From positions 130,504,274 through 130,568,273 of the forward strand of contig CM037877.1 in assembly GCA_021292165.1 (NCBI GenBank): a DNA stretch of 64,000 nucleotides, read 5' to 3'. The DNA comes from Shinisaurus crocodilurus. Its lineage: Eukaryota > Chordata > Lepidosauria > Squamata > Shinisauridae. How positions within the stretch are numbered: position 1 is the stretch's first letter; each line of letters begins with the position of its first letter. The notes beneath the pieces are model-generated. The model worked only from the letters and a program-made list of their open reading frames with translations, was not told where the DNA came from and made no database searches. The translations under genes and the position numbers were made by a program. This document shows, one piece after another, positions 1 through 13,228 of the stretch.

Positions 1-932
1 TTTTTAAAAGTCTTGCTAACTCCCAGCTGAGAGGGTGGGAGGAGCGGGGAATACACTGCAGGGCTGTAGAAGCCACGCTCCCTCAGTCGCAGCCCCACCC
101 CCTGCAACAGGAGGACAAGGGGGGGAGGGATCTTGGCATCAACATTTGCTGGGCTATTTTTTGAATGTTTAAAAATCCAGAGTATTGAGTGGGTCACTCC
201 CTCCCCCCCCCCCACGCCAAAGAAGGCAGGCTAAAGCTGTGAACAGGAACACTTCTGTTAGGGGTTAGTAATACACTGTAACGTCTTCTTGTGGGGCTGC
301 ACTTGTAGATTTATATAATGGTATTATGACATTTGCTATTTCATTTTCAAACCCTTTCCTAATCATTCCTAAAACTGCTTGCTGGTTTTTTGGGGGGGGG
401 GGTTGGGGTGTGTGTGTGTTGTTTTTTTTTTGCTGCTTCAGCATGCAGAACTGGCTGAGCTGTGAGTCCGAGGCCAGGGCAGCTAAACATATCCCAGCTG
501 GCCACACAGATCTGGGGTCTCCAACATGGTGCTCATGGGCACAACTGTGCCTACAGAGGCCTCCCTCAGTGCCCACCAGGCCCCCTGCCCATCTCGATTT
601 ATTTGTTTAGCCGGGAGGCTGGCACGCTGCAAAGTGAAGGAGAGGCATTCTTAGAAAATAAAAATGTTGGGTTTCCGCAGCCCAGTGCTTCGTTTAGAAG
701 GCTGACTGGCTATTCAGAAAACATAAAACAGAAAGCAGGCAGTGGCAGGGGGAAGAAGGGGCGGGTGTTTTGCTTCTGCTGTGCACGTGTGTTTTGCCTG
801 TTTGTGTGTGTGTTTTAAAACGGTGTGTGTGTGTGTGTGTGTGCTGGTTTGTTTGGTGTGATGTGTCTCTTTGTGTCTTTTGCCTGGGTTTGAGTGTGGG
901 GGTTGGGATGGTGTACGTTTTGCCAGGGTTTT
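1..932. other. Gene-free flank with low-complexity runs
   Basis: No exon recognised. It has C- and G-runs (near 200 and 395) and a (GT)n tract at about 822-843. At about 330-380 there is a short LINE-like fragment similar to the segment near 42140-42190. Small ORFs here are chance. Confidence 0.5.
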
Positions 933-940
933 GTGCGTGT

Positions 941-1603
941 CAGAACCGGTGCAGGGCAGTTTGGCGCCCTAGGCTAAATTATATTTAGCGCCCCCCCTCT
1001 CGTGTCGTGGGGGCGGGGGCTCCGGAAAGCAGCCCTGCTCTGCAACCTCCCGCCCCCCGCCGCCACAGGACCCCCCCCCGCACGCTGCCAATGCCACCCC
1101 CCACCTACCTTCCCACGCCTCCTCTGAAAAGGGCCCCCCGCGCTCTGTTTTTGGCCGGGGGAAACCAGAGCAACAGGGCTGTTTAAGCCCTGTTGCCCTG
1201 GTTCTTCCCGCCAAAACAGAGCGCGGGCGGGGCTCCGGAAACAGCGCGGAGAAGGTAGGTGTCGGGGGGGAGGCGGTGCGGAGGAGAGGCGAGGTGGGGG
1301 GAGGCGGCGCGGGGGGAGGCGGCGCAGAGGCGAAGCGAGGTGAGGTGGGGGGGAGGCGGCGCAGAGGCGAGGCGAGGTGGGAGGCGGCGCGGAGGCGAGG
1401 CAAGGTGGGGGGGAGGCGCCCAAGCTCGGCCCCACCACTACTCCGGGCGCAATCCCCCGCACTGACCTAGGTTTCTCGGAGAGGCGGGCGGGCGGGCAGG
1501 GCAGGAGCGCGCCGGCAGCGAAGAGGAGCACAGCGTTCTGCGCCCTCTTCCGCTACGCGCCCTAGGCAACAGCCTAGTTGGCCTAGCGGTAGCGCCGGCC
1601 CTG
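941..1603. mobile_element. GC-rich non-autonomous hAT element with 8-bp TSD
   Basis: The element is flanked by a perfect 8-bp duplication GTGCGTGT (933-940 and 1604-1611). It starts CAGAACCGGTGC and ends GCGCCGGCCCTG, imperfect inverted termini of the hAT CAG...CTG type. The sub-terminal motif GGCGCCCTAGGC near 964-975 recurs at the other end. The interior is CpG-rich and contains a purine-rich minisatellite. ORFs across it are compositional, and there is no transposase. Confidence 0.82.
1258..1425. repeat. G-rich minisatellite inside the hAT element
   Basis: Irregular tandem repeats of a GGCGGCGC(GG)AGGCGAGGTGGG-like unit, about 25 bp long. It is strongly strand-asymmetric (G on plus) and could form G-quadruplexes. 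Confidence 0.7.
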
Positions 1604-1611
1604 GTGCGTGT

Positions 1612-3029
1612 GGCTGGCTTGGTTGTTGTTGACATATGGTGTGGTATGGTTTGGGTGCTTTGCTTGTATATGCATATATTTCTCTGAGTATGACCAGTTT
1701 GCCTTCTATGAAATGGGTATTTTATTGTGCTTTATGGGGGCAAATATGTGATTTGACAGTTGGGGCTCAGACTCCATTTCTGCCTTATAGTTAGTTTTTT
1801 TGGCCAAGTTACTTGTCTCCGAGCCTCTTCAGTTTGCCTTCTGGGAAATGGGTGTTGGAGGAAAAACCTGGGTTCAAAAGAGTGCTTTTGTGTTTTGGAG
1901 CTCAGATCCACTTGCACGTAGGTTCTTGGGCAAGTTACTCTTTTTATAGTCTCACTAGTTTACCTTCTGGGGAATGGGTGTTTTGTGACTGGCCACATCT
2001 ACCATGGCAGCCCTTTTGTGAATAGGCAAGCACCCCCACCTGCATGGCAGCCACTCTCTCATTCCAAATGTACCCACCAGCCCCAAAAGGTTGGAGACCC
2101 CTAGGCCATAGTCAGGGATTAGATTGTAATGGATCACATCAAACCAGGGCCTTGAGCTTACCATATGGACATACAATTACATTTGGGGTGCACTTAAAGT
2201 AGCAGGGGGTTGCTAAAGGCTGAGGAACCAGTGCTTGGCAGGTTTCAGCTGCAACCAGGTGCGGGGGAGACAGACCCCCCTGCTTATTGCATACAGGCAG
2301 GAATCCACCAGTGGCCTTGGGAAATAGTGTCCATCTAAGTGAATAAGGTTTTGGCTGACAATGATTTCAAAAGGAGCCACCAGTTGCACAGGTAAATCCC
2401 AGTACATGGAGTTATTCTGCAGAGGTGCCAATGGGGGTAGATGCTACTAAACACTGAACTGAATGGCTTACAATAGGTACCAATGTACTTTATAGTCTAA
2501 ATGGAATTAATCACATTTCTGCAAACAGGCCTGTGCCCCAGTTATGTGCCTTCCATTTGAGTACTGCAAAATAAGCTCTGTGCTTTTTACGCACATGATT
2601 TCAAACTTCCTTTGTGTGCATGTTGGAGAATGCATGCAAAGAGGCAAGTGCAAATGTGCACTTGAATGCATCCCTGGAGGTTACTGTTATTGGACCAAAC
2701 TCATGAGCCACACAGAATGAAATGCTGCCTGGCCATTATGGGAAAGCTGCAGGATAAAATATATGGAAGGCAGCTGATATAATGAAAGCAGTGTGTAGGT
2801 TGTCAGTATTTAATTGGAAAAACCTTTCACATACTTGCAGGCACTGCCAAGAACAACCTTTGGTGGAAGGCATCTGCTTTTTGAACAGCAGGCTAAGCCA
2901 GGCCCAGCTACGGAGCTGAAGCTCCTTTGGCATAGGGTTCCCTATTCTCCTACTGGCAAAGATGGTAAGTGCCATCACCCCATCACACTTGCTTGTATTC
3001 CTCCCATAAAGTGAATGTGAAGGGCAGGC
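1612..3029. other. Gene-free interval, no recognised repeat
   Basis: Contains a locally duplicated phrase: variants of GGGAAATGGGTGTT with TTGGGCAAGTTACT recur near 1710, 1845 and 1970, suggesting about three diverged tandem copies of about 130 bp. No supported exon. Confidence 0.4.
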
Positions 3030-3221
3030 AGTGGGCCGGTTCACGTGATCAAACAAATCACCATGGCTTATTTAAGCCATGTTGGTTTGTGGCGTGTGCC
3101 AGTGGCCATTTTGAATATTCAAGCCAAAACCACAGCTTGTGGTGTCCTCTGAACCCGGGAACTGTGGGTGATGCAAGGGTTAAACAAATCAATCTTCTTT
3201 GTTGGTTCAGTTAAAGCTTTT

Positions 3222-3298
3222 AACATCATGCTCGTTAATAACAATTAACATTATTAATTGTTAATAACGCTAAAAACAATTAATGTGATTAATTCCCC
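3222..3298. repeat. AT-rich inverted repeat
   Basis: AACAATTAACATTATTAATT and its near complement form an imperfect palindrome built from TTAAT/ATTAA words. Too short to classify. Confidence 0.4.
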
Positions 3299-3429
3299 TA
3301 GAAGAGGGAAAGAAATTGCTGCTAAATGAAAGCAATCAAGGTAGGTGATATTCAAATGAAGTGGCCTTGATAGTATTGGAAAACTGCAGCATATTAACCA
3401 ACATGTTAACTATCCCATTCTACCTAGAG

Positions 3430-3565
3430 CAGGGCTCTCCAACCTTGGGTCCCCAGATGATGCTGGCCTACAGCTCCCAGCATACCCAGCCAGCATGGCT
3501 AATGGCAAGGAATTCTGGCAGTTGTAGTCCAGCAACATCTGGGGACCCAAGGTTGGAGAGCCCTG
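3430..3565. mobile_element. Palindromic hAT MITE (family A, CAGGGCTCTCC ends)
   Basis: Near-perfect inverted repeat starting CAGGGCTCTCCAACC and ending GGTTGGAGAGCCCTG. It is flanked by a perfect 8-bp TSD, ACCTAGAG (3422-3429 and 3566-3573). The best-preserved copy of the family seen throughout the window. Confidence 0.9.
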
Positions 3566-3573
3566 ACCTAGAG

Positions 3574-4839
3574 GAACGAATTCAATGTCCACTGTCAGGA
3601 TAATGCAGCTGGGCAACCTCATCTGATGCTGAGCAGTGTGGTCCAGCATGTTCCAGCCCATGCTCGGCAAGATCCTGTGCTCAGTCAGCAGCACAGCGCC
3701 AGAGAATGTACCATGTTGCTTCCTGCGAGGCTGCAGCGGCAGCAGCCCCACTCACAGAGGCCACAGCAACAGCGCCACACTCCTTCCCACACCTGGCACC
3801 ACATCCAAGCAATGGCGCCAGCAGCAGCACCAGCACGTGAAGGCAATCCCTGGCCAATGGGGCCAAAGTACAACCAATAATGGCATTATGACAAGGCAAG
3901 AACTTGCACCAGGCACTCAGGAGAAGCACCAACCCACAGGCAACATCTTACTGAGATAGTTATGTCTGGGGGATCATGCCAAAAATTGGTGTAAGCAAAG
4001 GGTCAATTTACCCTTTGAGTTTTAAAACAGTTAGAAGGCATAACATCAAGCTTCACTCAGGGTGCAGATCTAGAGGTGGGATGTTGCCTAGCAGCCAGGT
4101 GGAGCCAAATACGTTTCCTTTTTAGCTTGGGTTTCTTGTGTATAAAAAGACTGGCATGTTCACTATGTTCACTATGTAGTAGTGCTATTAGAAATCTGGC
4201 CTGCTTTGCTCTGCTGCTAAACTATTATTTACAGCAGTCTTATTGTTACCGTTTTGTTTGACTTAGTAAAGTTTGTCAAGCCCTTCAGTTTCAGGGTTCA
4301 GTGTCTGTTTTGTTCAGCTGCTTCTGCGAACACAGCTAATCCAGCAAACCAGCTCGCCCTCTCCAGACTATGGCCTGTGAGAGTCACAGTGATAGCTGAC
4401 AGTATAAGCCAGAGAACATCAGGGGTACTTCTTATAAATGGTTGCTGCTTTGTTTCCAAAACCAGACAAACAGGATGCTACCCTATATTGAGCCAAATGG
4501 TAGGGTGCCCTATCAACACAGATGGCCCAGGACAAGGTATTCTCCAAACCAGTTCAGCACCTCTTGTATGTCTTACTCCTTGAAGCAATCACGTAGAAAA
4601 GGGAGCGGAGAAAAGTGACTCTTGAATGACAATTCCAAAGTATAATTTTTGGGGTACTTGGAATGAGCAATCCTCTTCCTGCCTTACTCCGAGGTGCGCC
4701 GGTATCTGTAATGTGCAATTAAGAACAAGGAGAGGTAGTTGCTCTCATTAAACTTGGAACTGACATTTTTTATTGCTGATACAAGTTAATGTTCTTATGA
4801 TCTTTTGAATTTGTTATATAGATAGAATTGTGACCTTTT
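3574..4839. other. Gene-free interval
   Basis: A Gln/Ala/Ser-codon-rich CAG-repeat-like stretch (about 3690-3860) gives spurious ORFs. No splice-bounded exon or known repeat is recognised. Confidence 0.4.
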
Positions 4840-5000
4840 ATGATCACCGCCCCAAGCTATTTGCAATAGGGGAGGAAGCCTCCATTGAAGCCAACGGAAG
4901 CTTCCCTCCTGATGCAAATGGTAGCTGGGGGGGAGGCTTAAATCCCCCCTCTCCCCAGACTCGGTGGTCCCAATGCTGCTCCGTCCTCCCATCAGCTGGC
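4840..5000. repeat. Copy of a multi-copy repeat shared with 8730-9000 and 25047-25517
   Basis: Shares the phrases GCTTCCCTCCTG(G/A)TGCAAAT and (A/T)GCAACTGGGGGG-like text with the copy at 8730-9000, and similar text recurs at 25080-25440. Probably an old DNA transposon. Confidence 0.5.
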
Positions 5001-5257
5001 TGCTATCCACATTCTTTAAAAAATTGCATGTTTGTTGCATTCACACAATTAACATTATGCCTAGTTGGCCCTGGGTGACTGTTAACACAGCAGTAGCCAA
5101 TATATATTAAGAGAAAGCAATTTTGATTTAGCCTGCCCCAGTCACAAACTGAAGTTTGCCCAGCAAACAGTAGAATTTCTTGGGTTTATTTAAATCTTCT
5201 AACCAAACACCTATGAAAGATGTTAATGTGCTCAGAAGATACTTTGTTACAGAGGAA

Positions 5258-5305
5258 GTTGTTGTTGTTGTTGTTGTTGTTATTATTATTATTATTATTA
5301 TTATT
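5258..5305. repeat. (GTT)n(ATT)n microsatellite
   Basis: Adjacent GTT and ATT trinucleotide runs. The resulting poly-Val/Ile and poly-Leu ORFs are artefacts. Confidence 0.95.
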
Positions 5306-5339
5306 GAAGATGGAATTAGCCTACAACCAATTTTTGGTG

Positions 5340-5870
5340 TCTTGGCTGGCTTTATTTATTTATTTATTTATTTGTACATACATACATACATACATACACA
5401 CACTTCTATGCCACACCATAACCACGGTTCTCTGGATGGCTTACATCAAAAATTAAAGTACAATCCAAATACAATAAAAAATGCCAGCTGAGATAACATT
5501 GGTTAAAAAAAAATCAATACTATACAACTCTCATAACACTAGCAGATCTTCAATTTTTAAATTTCAGAAACTTCAAAACCCTTAAAAGGCTTCAGATGTC
5601 ATTAAAAGCCTCTAAGAAGCATGTTAAAAGCCTAGGAGATTCTTTTTTAAAGTCTTCACCTGGCTGGTGTCAAAAAGAGTACAGGGTAGGTGATGGGCAA
5701 GCCTCTCTTGAGAGGGCATTCCACAACTAGGATGCTACTACCACTGAGAAGGCCCTCTCTTTATAGCCACCCTCTAAATCTCACTAGGCTGGGGTCACTT
5801 GGAGAATATTTCTAAATCCAAGTTCAAGTCATCTATCCCTAACAAAAGTTACTAGATGACCTCAACAAGC
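5340..5870. repeat. Interspersed repeat with (TTTA)n/(CATA)n head, related to 22440-22870
   Basis: It begins with TTTATT and CATACA microsatellites, followed by CTTACATCAAAAATTAAAG-type text. It then has the phrases GGGCATTCCACAACT and GAGAAGGCCCTCTCTTTATAG, which recur in diverged form at 22680-22750. Probably a LINE 3' end; class not certain. Confidence 0.55.
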
Positions 5871-8729
5871 ACTAATAAAAACAAAATGCGACCAAAGGGC
5901 TGCTGGTAAAAACTGATACCCATCCTGATGGCACTGATAGCACCAGAAACAATTTGTTTTGACACCAGAAATAGTTTCAGGGCGAATGCTTGGAGTGAAA
6001 AGTTTAGAGCTAGACTTGCGCTCCAGTAATGTCTCAAGACAGCCCAAATAGCTGGAGGAAAATAGGAAGAGCACATGTGGAACTAATTACTTATGTAGAC
6101 TCTCTGACAAAGAACATTTCTGCAGACTTTTCATGGGGGCTTCACTTTCAGGAAGTGGCTGTAATTACTGTGCAAGTCCAAAACGGCCTGCTTGTGACTC
6201 GCCTGTTCCAAGAGAAAAGAAACAAACCCTTTTCTGACTGTGTCCGAAAGACGAATAAAGAAAAGGAAGCTTAACTGAAAGGATCAGAAAGTTTACATTA
6301 TTCTTTCCCTTAATGACGGTTTCACCAGAGTTTTCTCTTTTGTGTGTGTGTGCAGATTTACATTAATTCACTCTGAGCTGAACTTGCTACAGCAAAACTG
6401 TACTTTGTGAGTTTTTACAGCTTTTCCATAGTGGGGCCCATTTCCTGCCCAGTTGAAGAAAAAAACCTGGCCTCAAGATGAAATGACTGCTTAACATTAC
6501 ACTAAAACATCTGGTACCATTTTATACACAGACCCATGTCTGAGAGCAGGCCATTCCAGCGGTCTCACCAGCGGCACAGTGCATACCCAAACCTCCCTAG
6601 GGTGACATCATCCCATATATGGATGCTCAGGCCCAACCCTCCCCCTTCTGCTGGTCCTAAATTCATTGCCAGATCCACAGTCTACTGCAAATGTGCCACG
6701 TCAAGGCTAGAAATCGCAGTACTTCAGTGCATTTCAAGGAGTGCTGCAGAATTTGAGGGAAAGCCGAGAATGAAGCCTGATGCAGGAAGGGAGCTTTTTA
6801 CCCAAAGGCGAAAGGAGGATTAACATCGTAAACCGAACCCAATCCTGCTCCGTCGCCCCAGTGTTCAGACTACCTGTTCAGGACAATGCTGTTGTACAGT
6901 AGTCTGCACATTGGTTAGACTGGGCAAGGGAATGCGGCGGCATGGACTCCTGGGAATGCCAGGGAGAAGACCGGGATGGCTCCTTCCAGATCTGACATAC
7001 AGTATTTTTCTTCACAGGTTTTGCATGCTAGGAAATAGGGACACTGCGCAGGCACATTGGAAAAGGAGGACTTGCATGGAAGACATTCTGGTAAGGCCTA
7101 TGCACTTCAGAAGAGCTTCTGACCTACGACCTGGAAATAGGTGACACATTCTGGCAGGCAAGAAAAGTGGAGCGCTCTTGGTGGGCTAACATACACGCAA
7201 GAAAAACCAAGGTATAGCTGGGTCTAGTAGCACACATATTACAACTAAAGGGTGTATTTAAAAGTACAGCAATTTAAAACACTGTAATTTACAATGTTTG
7301 AATTACTAATAATATTTATGTATTACCTGTACATTACTAATAATAGTTATCTTGTTGGGAGAAAAATGTGCGTAGGTGTCTTCAATACAACTGCTACTAT
7401 TTAATGTTCATACATTTCAGAATTGTGAGTTCAATTTAAGAATATTATATCTATTTGTACGAATGAAAACTATGAATTGTTTTAGCCTCAAACTTCTAAA
7501 AAAAACGTGTTTATAAGAGGCTACTACACTCCTGATACCATTCACAATACATGGGGAAATAGTTACCTACCTGAAATCAATGAAATCTATTTCCACCTTA
7601 TATCCCACCCACCACCCACCCATTCAGAGGTGCTCACATACCTAAAGGTGCTGTGAGTGTCTGAGTAGGTTTGTGCATGGAAGCTGCAGGAGGCAGTCAC
7701 ACAGATCCTATCGCAGTGAAAAGCAAATATCTGTACATTGCTGAGGCCAGAGGCAGACTGCTTGCCTGAGTTGTACCCACTTCCATGTGTGCAATTATTT
7801 GTGCATTCAGAGGTAGAGAAGTGGATCGTCTCTCCCCATTTCCACAGCATGCTCTAGCTTTCCACACACAGCCAGATTCTTCATTGGGTTGCGCACGCAG
7901 AAGGTAGAGCTACCCATTTTTCCACATGCGCTGCACAATAGATTCTCCACATGTGGACAAGAAATCACTGGATTCTAGTGAATGTGTTTAGGAGCAGGGT
8001 GCCAGATTAGAAACATCTTTACAACACATCTTTTAAAATATTGGCCATATCCAATCCTTTATCAAGAAGAACAGCAACCAAATGGAAAAGCTTCTGGGAA
8101 GATAACTAGGTGAAGAAATAAGACTGTAACGTTGGTTCCTCTAAACATCAGTGCCTTGCTGACTGAAGCCCAGTGTTAATGAAGACTTTGGGCCCGGAGA
8201 GGTTGTGTTCTAAGTTCCCGGGCCATGAATCCCACTGATAAAAATGGAATTTGTAAATAGATGCAAATGTTTCCTTTGGTGAGTTTCCAGGTTATTCCAC
8301 TAAAGGGGGAAAAGGCACTCACTAATGGAAGTCTTCATGGAGAGAATAATAGAAAAAGTCTGTGCTGTAATTTGATACCATCTTGACTTCATAGGCCCTT
8401 TCTTTAGACTTGGTATTGGTAACAGGCAGCTGCATTATTATTATTATTTTAAAAAATAACTTTCCTCTCATGACTTTAATGAAGTTTAACAAAGTTTAAA
8501 CATTAATATGTTGTAAGAAAGTATACCTATGTTATAATTATAAGCAAAATTATACATGATGCAATTAAGGATGCTGTGCAGTATAATATTTTTTACACAC
8601 ACACACACCTTAGACCCTGTGCAGTCTCAGAGAATTCTCAACCCTGTTTCAATGTGGACTAACAAGACAGGACATTAAATGTGTGTATACGTTTAACATA
8701 TCTCATTCTTACTTTAACATTAACAGCTG
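5871..8729. other. Gene-free interval, mostly unique sequence
   Basis: No splice-bounded exon matching a known protein. Includes a (GT)n-like patch near 6342 and AT-rich DNA at 7240-7560. Confidence 0.4.
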
Positions 8730-9000
8730 CAGCAGGGAGGGGAGATCAGGATTGTAACTGTGGTGGGTAGGGAGGGAGGGGATTTACCCTTTCTCCCTAC
8801 GTTGCAGTCCTGGAGAATATCTCCACACCACCCGTACCCAGCTATTTTTTCTCACAGGAGAGAAACTGCCATTGCTATCAATGGCAGCTTCCCTCCTGGT
8901 GCAAATAGCAACTGGGGGGCGGGGGAATATTTTCATCAGAACTGTAGCACAGGAGGAAAGGGTTAAACCCACTCTCCACATGTGCCACGGGTCCCGACTG
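8730..9000. repeat. Copy of multi-copy repeat (see 4840-5000)
   Basis: Contains GATTTACCCTTTCTCCCTAC, GCTTCCCTCCTGGTGCAAAT and CTGTAGCACAGGAGG. The last phrase also occurs as CTGTGGCACAGGAGG near 24777. Composition suggests an old DNA transposon. Confidence 0.5.
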
Positions 9001-9174
9001 AGCACCCCCATAGCTGATATTTTTTGAGTAAAAACAAGACATGTTAAATGCATACAAGAATTTAATATGTCATCTAGTTTGACCCTGTCTCTATTTTCAC
9101 CAAAATCAGTAATAAGATGAATATCTGTAGATCTTGCAGTCAGTTATCGTTGGTTTTGATTCCTAGTGCTGGGC

Positions 9175-9265
9175 ATAAGTAATCACCTATGTAGTCAGAT
9201 CCTATACGTTTTTCCTCTGATCTCATTGGATGTACTCCCAGGGAAGAGTGCATAGGATTGCCACA
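9175..9265. repeat. Short repeat of the 'tactcagaagtaagtcccattg' type
   Basis: Text such as CCTATACGTTTTTCC...CATTGGATGTACTCCCAGG...GTGCATAGGATTG belongs to a short dispersed repeat seen also near 23980-24060, 29735-29795, 32815-32880, 42880-42958 and 55580-55650. Confidence 0.55.
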
Positions 9266-12200
9266 AAAAGCCAACGTTATAGTAGCAATTAAAAAAAAGA
9301 AGAAAATAGAAACATGTATAATTTTCAATATTTCTTAAATTGTTGATTTGATCTTTGGATTGATTTTACAGCTGTACATTTGTAAACTTTTATGGCTCAT
9401 TAGAAGGGGGAAATGTAAAGTTTTAATTCAGGAAAGAGCAAAACAAAAATATTTACTTCCAAAGATAGTTTCAGTGGTACAGGCAAGGAATAATGTTGCA
9501 GAATTTTCTCAATATTTTAAAAATCATAATTTATTTTCTATATTTTGTTAATTTGAATCAAGAGGAAAATGCAATTAACATTCCAGTTCTATATGTCACC
9601 TTATAGTACAGCAACAGGAGATTGCCGTGGAACACACTGCTTAGGTACAAGCAGCAGTGTGTAGAAATTGTGCGCATTTCCTCCCTTGTCCATCATTCTC
9701 ATTAACCGGAATGTGCAGGGGACCTCTTTGGCAAGAATGTGGACAAAGAGTGGGAGAATTGGCAAAGGGAAAGAAGAAGTCTGCATTTTGACTTTGGCAC
9801 AACAATCAAAATAGCTTCATTTATAAACTTACTATCTTAAATCATTGTCTTTGAGGAACAGCAATTTGTAGGAGCTGAACAAGCACAAAGATCTAAGTAT
9901 GTTTTTGTGAGTGTCTTCATAAACAATTGTTATATGTGATTACTGAGAAATGAGATTTGTAGGCATTTGATTATAAACTCAAGAGATCAAATATACAATA
10001 TAAAATGTTATCCTGTAATTTATAAAAAATATTCAAGTGCCAGAAATGGGAGCATTTGTTTACTGGAAAGTGCAAAATGGAACTAAGGTTTATGAGTACC
10101 AGCACTGTCTATTAAATAATTGCTACATATTGTAGTTCATTAGTCCAATTTGGGCAAAGGGCAAACAAGATAACAATATACTGTTACAGAATAACTGCCA
10201 TTATATATTATTCTTTAAACAATTTTAAAATTAATTTTATAATGACTTAACATACATACCTAGGATTGCAGTTAAAGTATTAAGCAATCTCATTTATTTT
10301 ATGCTGTGCAGCATGTCTGTTTACCATGTAGAAGAAATGGCAGGGAAAAGTAGGGAGCTGGCTGAAAGAAAGTTGCCCCATTTTCGGATGAGAGAAAAGC
10401 CTGAAGTTACAATTTCCTTAATTAGGAAAGGAAATACGTACACAGGAGGTGAAGCTTTCCATTAACTACCTAAGGATCTCAAGTAGCCATCCCATCCCAG
10501 ATCATACTGCTAGCAGTAAGATTTACTCCCTATGTTTCTGTGTTCTACTCCCACGCTAACCAATTGCTGCCTGTTAACACATTTTAATTTTAAGAATATT
10601 TCTCTCCCTCTCTGATGCAGAAATGCTTGCAGACCACCCAAGTATCCTTGCCCTTTGGATGTTCTTTAAACAAAATTGTACAAAGCTCCAATAAACCAGC
10701 ATTTTCAAATAATAATAAATAAGATGAGTTAGTCAACCAGGTTTATAAAGAACAGCTACAATAGCATTTTACAGTCTCTACACTACTGAAAACAGTTTTC
10801 CATACTTCACTTGCATATGCATGAATCCTCATGTTTCTATTTTTGCATTAATTGGCAAAGATTTTAGTTACATAAAACAAAAACTTGATGCAGAAGAGCC
10901 GATGAGGGATGGGTCACATAGGAAATGGGTGAAACATGTCTTCATTCAATCCTGAAAACGTTAAAGCACTTGCAAAAGATATGCAAAAGTAAAGAAATAA
11001 AATTTCAATACAACACTGAATTTTCTAGAACAGGTAGTTTTTAATATTTAGTCAAGGCAAGTCTTTATATCACAATCAGAAAATCTGGTATTGTAACATC
11101 CAGGCATCCTTTGACCATTAGTTGTCTCTTTTTCAAAATCATCACAGTTGGATCAATTACATTCGAATAATGTGCTAAATTCATCGTTTTAAGTATTAAT
11201 GGTATTTCTTCGAACATGTACCAATCCACTGTGACAGCGCAGTGAGAGATGCAATTATATTTTGTACATAAAACACACATTTCCCCTTGTGACAAACTAG
11301 AAAGCAATTAAGTAGTATTAAGCACCCCTTAACATAGTACTCCCAACCTGAACAAAGGCCTTCAAGATTTCAAGTTTGACCAGTTCCTTGTTACTACTTT
11401 TCAGAATTCTGCACACTTTTTACCTTTTGAAGGTTACATTTTGGCAAACCACGACACACTCCTGACTATAGTTAGATTGGAACAACGTATATCCTGAACA
11501 AATGTTCTGTATGGATTTTTTGGTATTTTATAAGAAATATAATAGCTCCCTCACCCCACCCCAGATATCAAATACTAATTTATATAGTCTATTACAGTAT
11601 TCTATTTCCATATGACACTGTCAGGATGCAGGAGGACAAATTACTTTTCTTAAGTGTCAAGGTGAAAATCTTCTTGCACTTTTATTTGTTTGCATATTTT
11701 TGATACATAAATAAGTCTTGGATTTAACTGAGAATCAAATGTTTTACCATTTTTTCCTTACCATTTTTTCCTTTTAGAACAACTGTCAGTTGAACCATTT
11801 AGGAAATGGCTACTTCTATATTCAGGACATTGCTTTGTTTTCATTTTTTTTAAAAGCATGTATATTTTTAAAGCATGTATATTCAAAGCATGAGAACATA
11901 CTTTCTCAGAGCAAACACATACTATGTGAATTTTATCTTAAAATTCAGTATTTCTCACTTTGCAAGATCAAAGAGACCATAAGGTCATAGATGTTTACAC
12001 ATGCTGAGTATGGGGCATGAATAATGCAATCTTTTGGACTAGATTCAATCTTTTTAGTTTGAATGCTGTTCAGGGTGCATGTTTTGTTGCCATCTCATCT
12101 TGTATACATAGCGGGAAAATAAAAATATTAATGTAAAAACATGTGTTTTCTGAATAAAGTAAACGTCTTCTTTGTTTGACAGCTCCCTGACGTGTTAAAG

Positions 12201-13228
12201 TTTACTTTCGTAATGTGCCTTCCCCTGCAACGAATCAGTCTTGTTAAACACAGAGCAAAGAGTCCCCTGCTGGAGCCAAGGGGCTGGCTGGACAGAGTTG
12301 TCATGTGTCTGCCTGTCTACACTTGCTGTGCAGAACATCCTCTCACCTGTACAGCAGGCACAGACAGGCAGTCACATGACAACCCAGCCTGAAAGACAAC
12401 CAGCCACTGAGAGAGCCACTCTGACTAGAGCATCTTCACCACGTCACTTCTGGATCTAAGTATGTTGGTTCAAGAATTTAAAACATGTATACAGTTTATT
12501 ACCAGTTTGTACAAAATTTTGAAGCAAGCCAGAGAATAACAGTACCTACAAAATACAATAAAACCCACTGCTGAAATTTTTTTTTACTGTGCTTTTTATA
12601 GTCCTCTTTACCTAGTGATAATAGCTCCTTCTGAAATGCAGCACACTCTGCTTTGTGGCAGCACTACACAAGGGGGTGGCTGTCATTTTTAGGAATATGC
12701 AGCAAAACAGCAAGACTTTGTTGTTTTCTGCTTTCAGCATTTGGGCAACAAATTTAGTGGACATGAATTTTAAATTAATACACACAAAATGTATTACAAA
12801 TTGCTGTTAAGCAGAGATAATGCAATCAATCACCTTTTCAGTTTTCTCCCCCACACACAGAGGTTTGGGAATGTAGTTGAAAGTATAATTTGGATTTATC
12901 GAGATGACTTAAAAACCATGGACATATAATTATACCAGCAGACACATGATCATATATAATGTTGGGGAAGGATAACCATGATGCAGGCATGAGTGCCTTG
13001 TTTATTTTTTAGAACAGCAGCAGCAGCAATCATGATTGTATGCCAGTGCTAGCAAGTGGAGGAGCACATCCTACAAAGAATTCAAATTTTTAAATTAAAA
13101 AAAAAAATTCTGTGTATGTCACAAAGTAGGAGGACTTGGCTGCTGGAGGAGGGGGGTGTTTGCTGTTCAAGTTTCTGTGCTTGAATGTAAGCATGGGATT
13201 GATCAGTCACTAAACATGCAAATAATCA
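9266..13228. other. AT-rich gene-free interval
   Basis: About 4 kb of AT-rich DNA without a supported exon or identifiable young transposon. An imperfect inverted repeat lies at about 12297-12392 (see separate entry). Confidence 0.45.
12297..12392. repeat. Inverted repeat, possible MITE
   Basis: GTTGTCATGTG..CTGCCTGTC at the left is matched by GACAGGCAGTCACATGACAAC at the right, with a short spacer. No clear TSD. Confidence 0.5.

Noticed and set aside
974..1531. 185-codon minus ORF rich in Pro/Ala/Arg
   Set aside because: Lies within the GC-rich hAT element; compositional, with other long frames on the same bases.
3626..3959. Gln/Ser/Ala-rich ORFs on both strands
   Set aside because: CAG-like low complexity, no splice signals or known domain, and overlapping frames.
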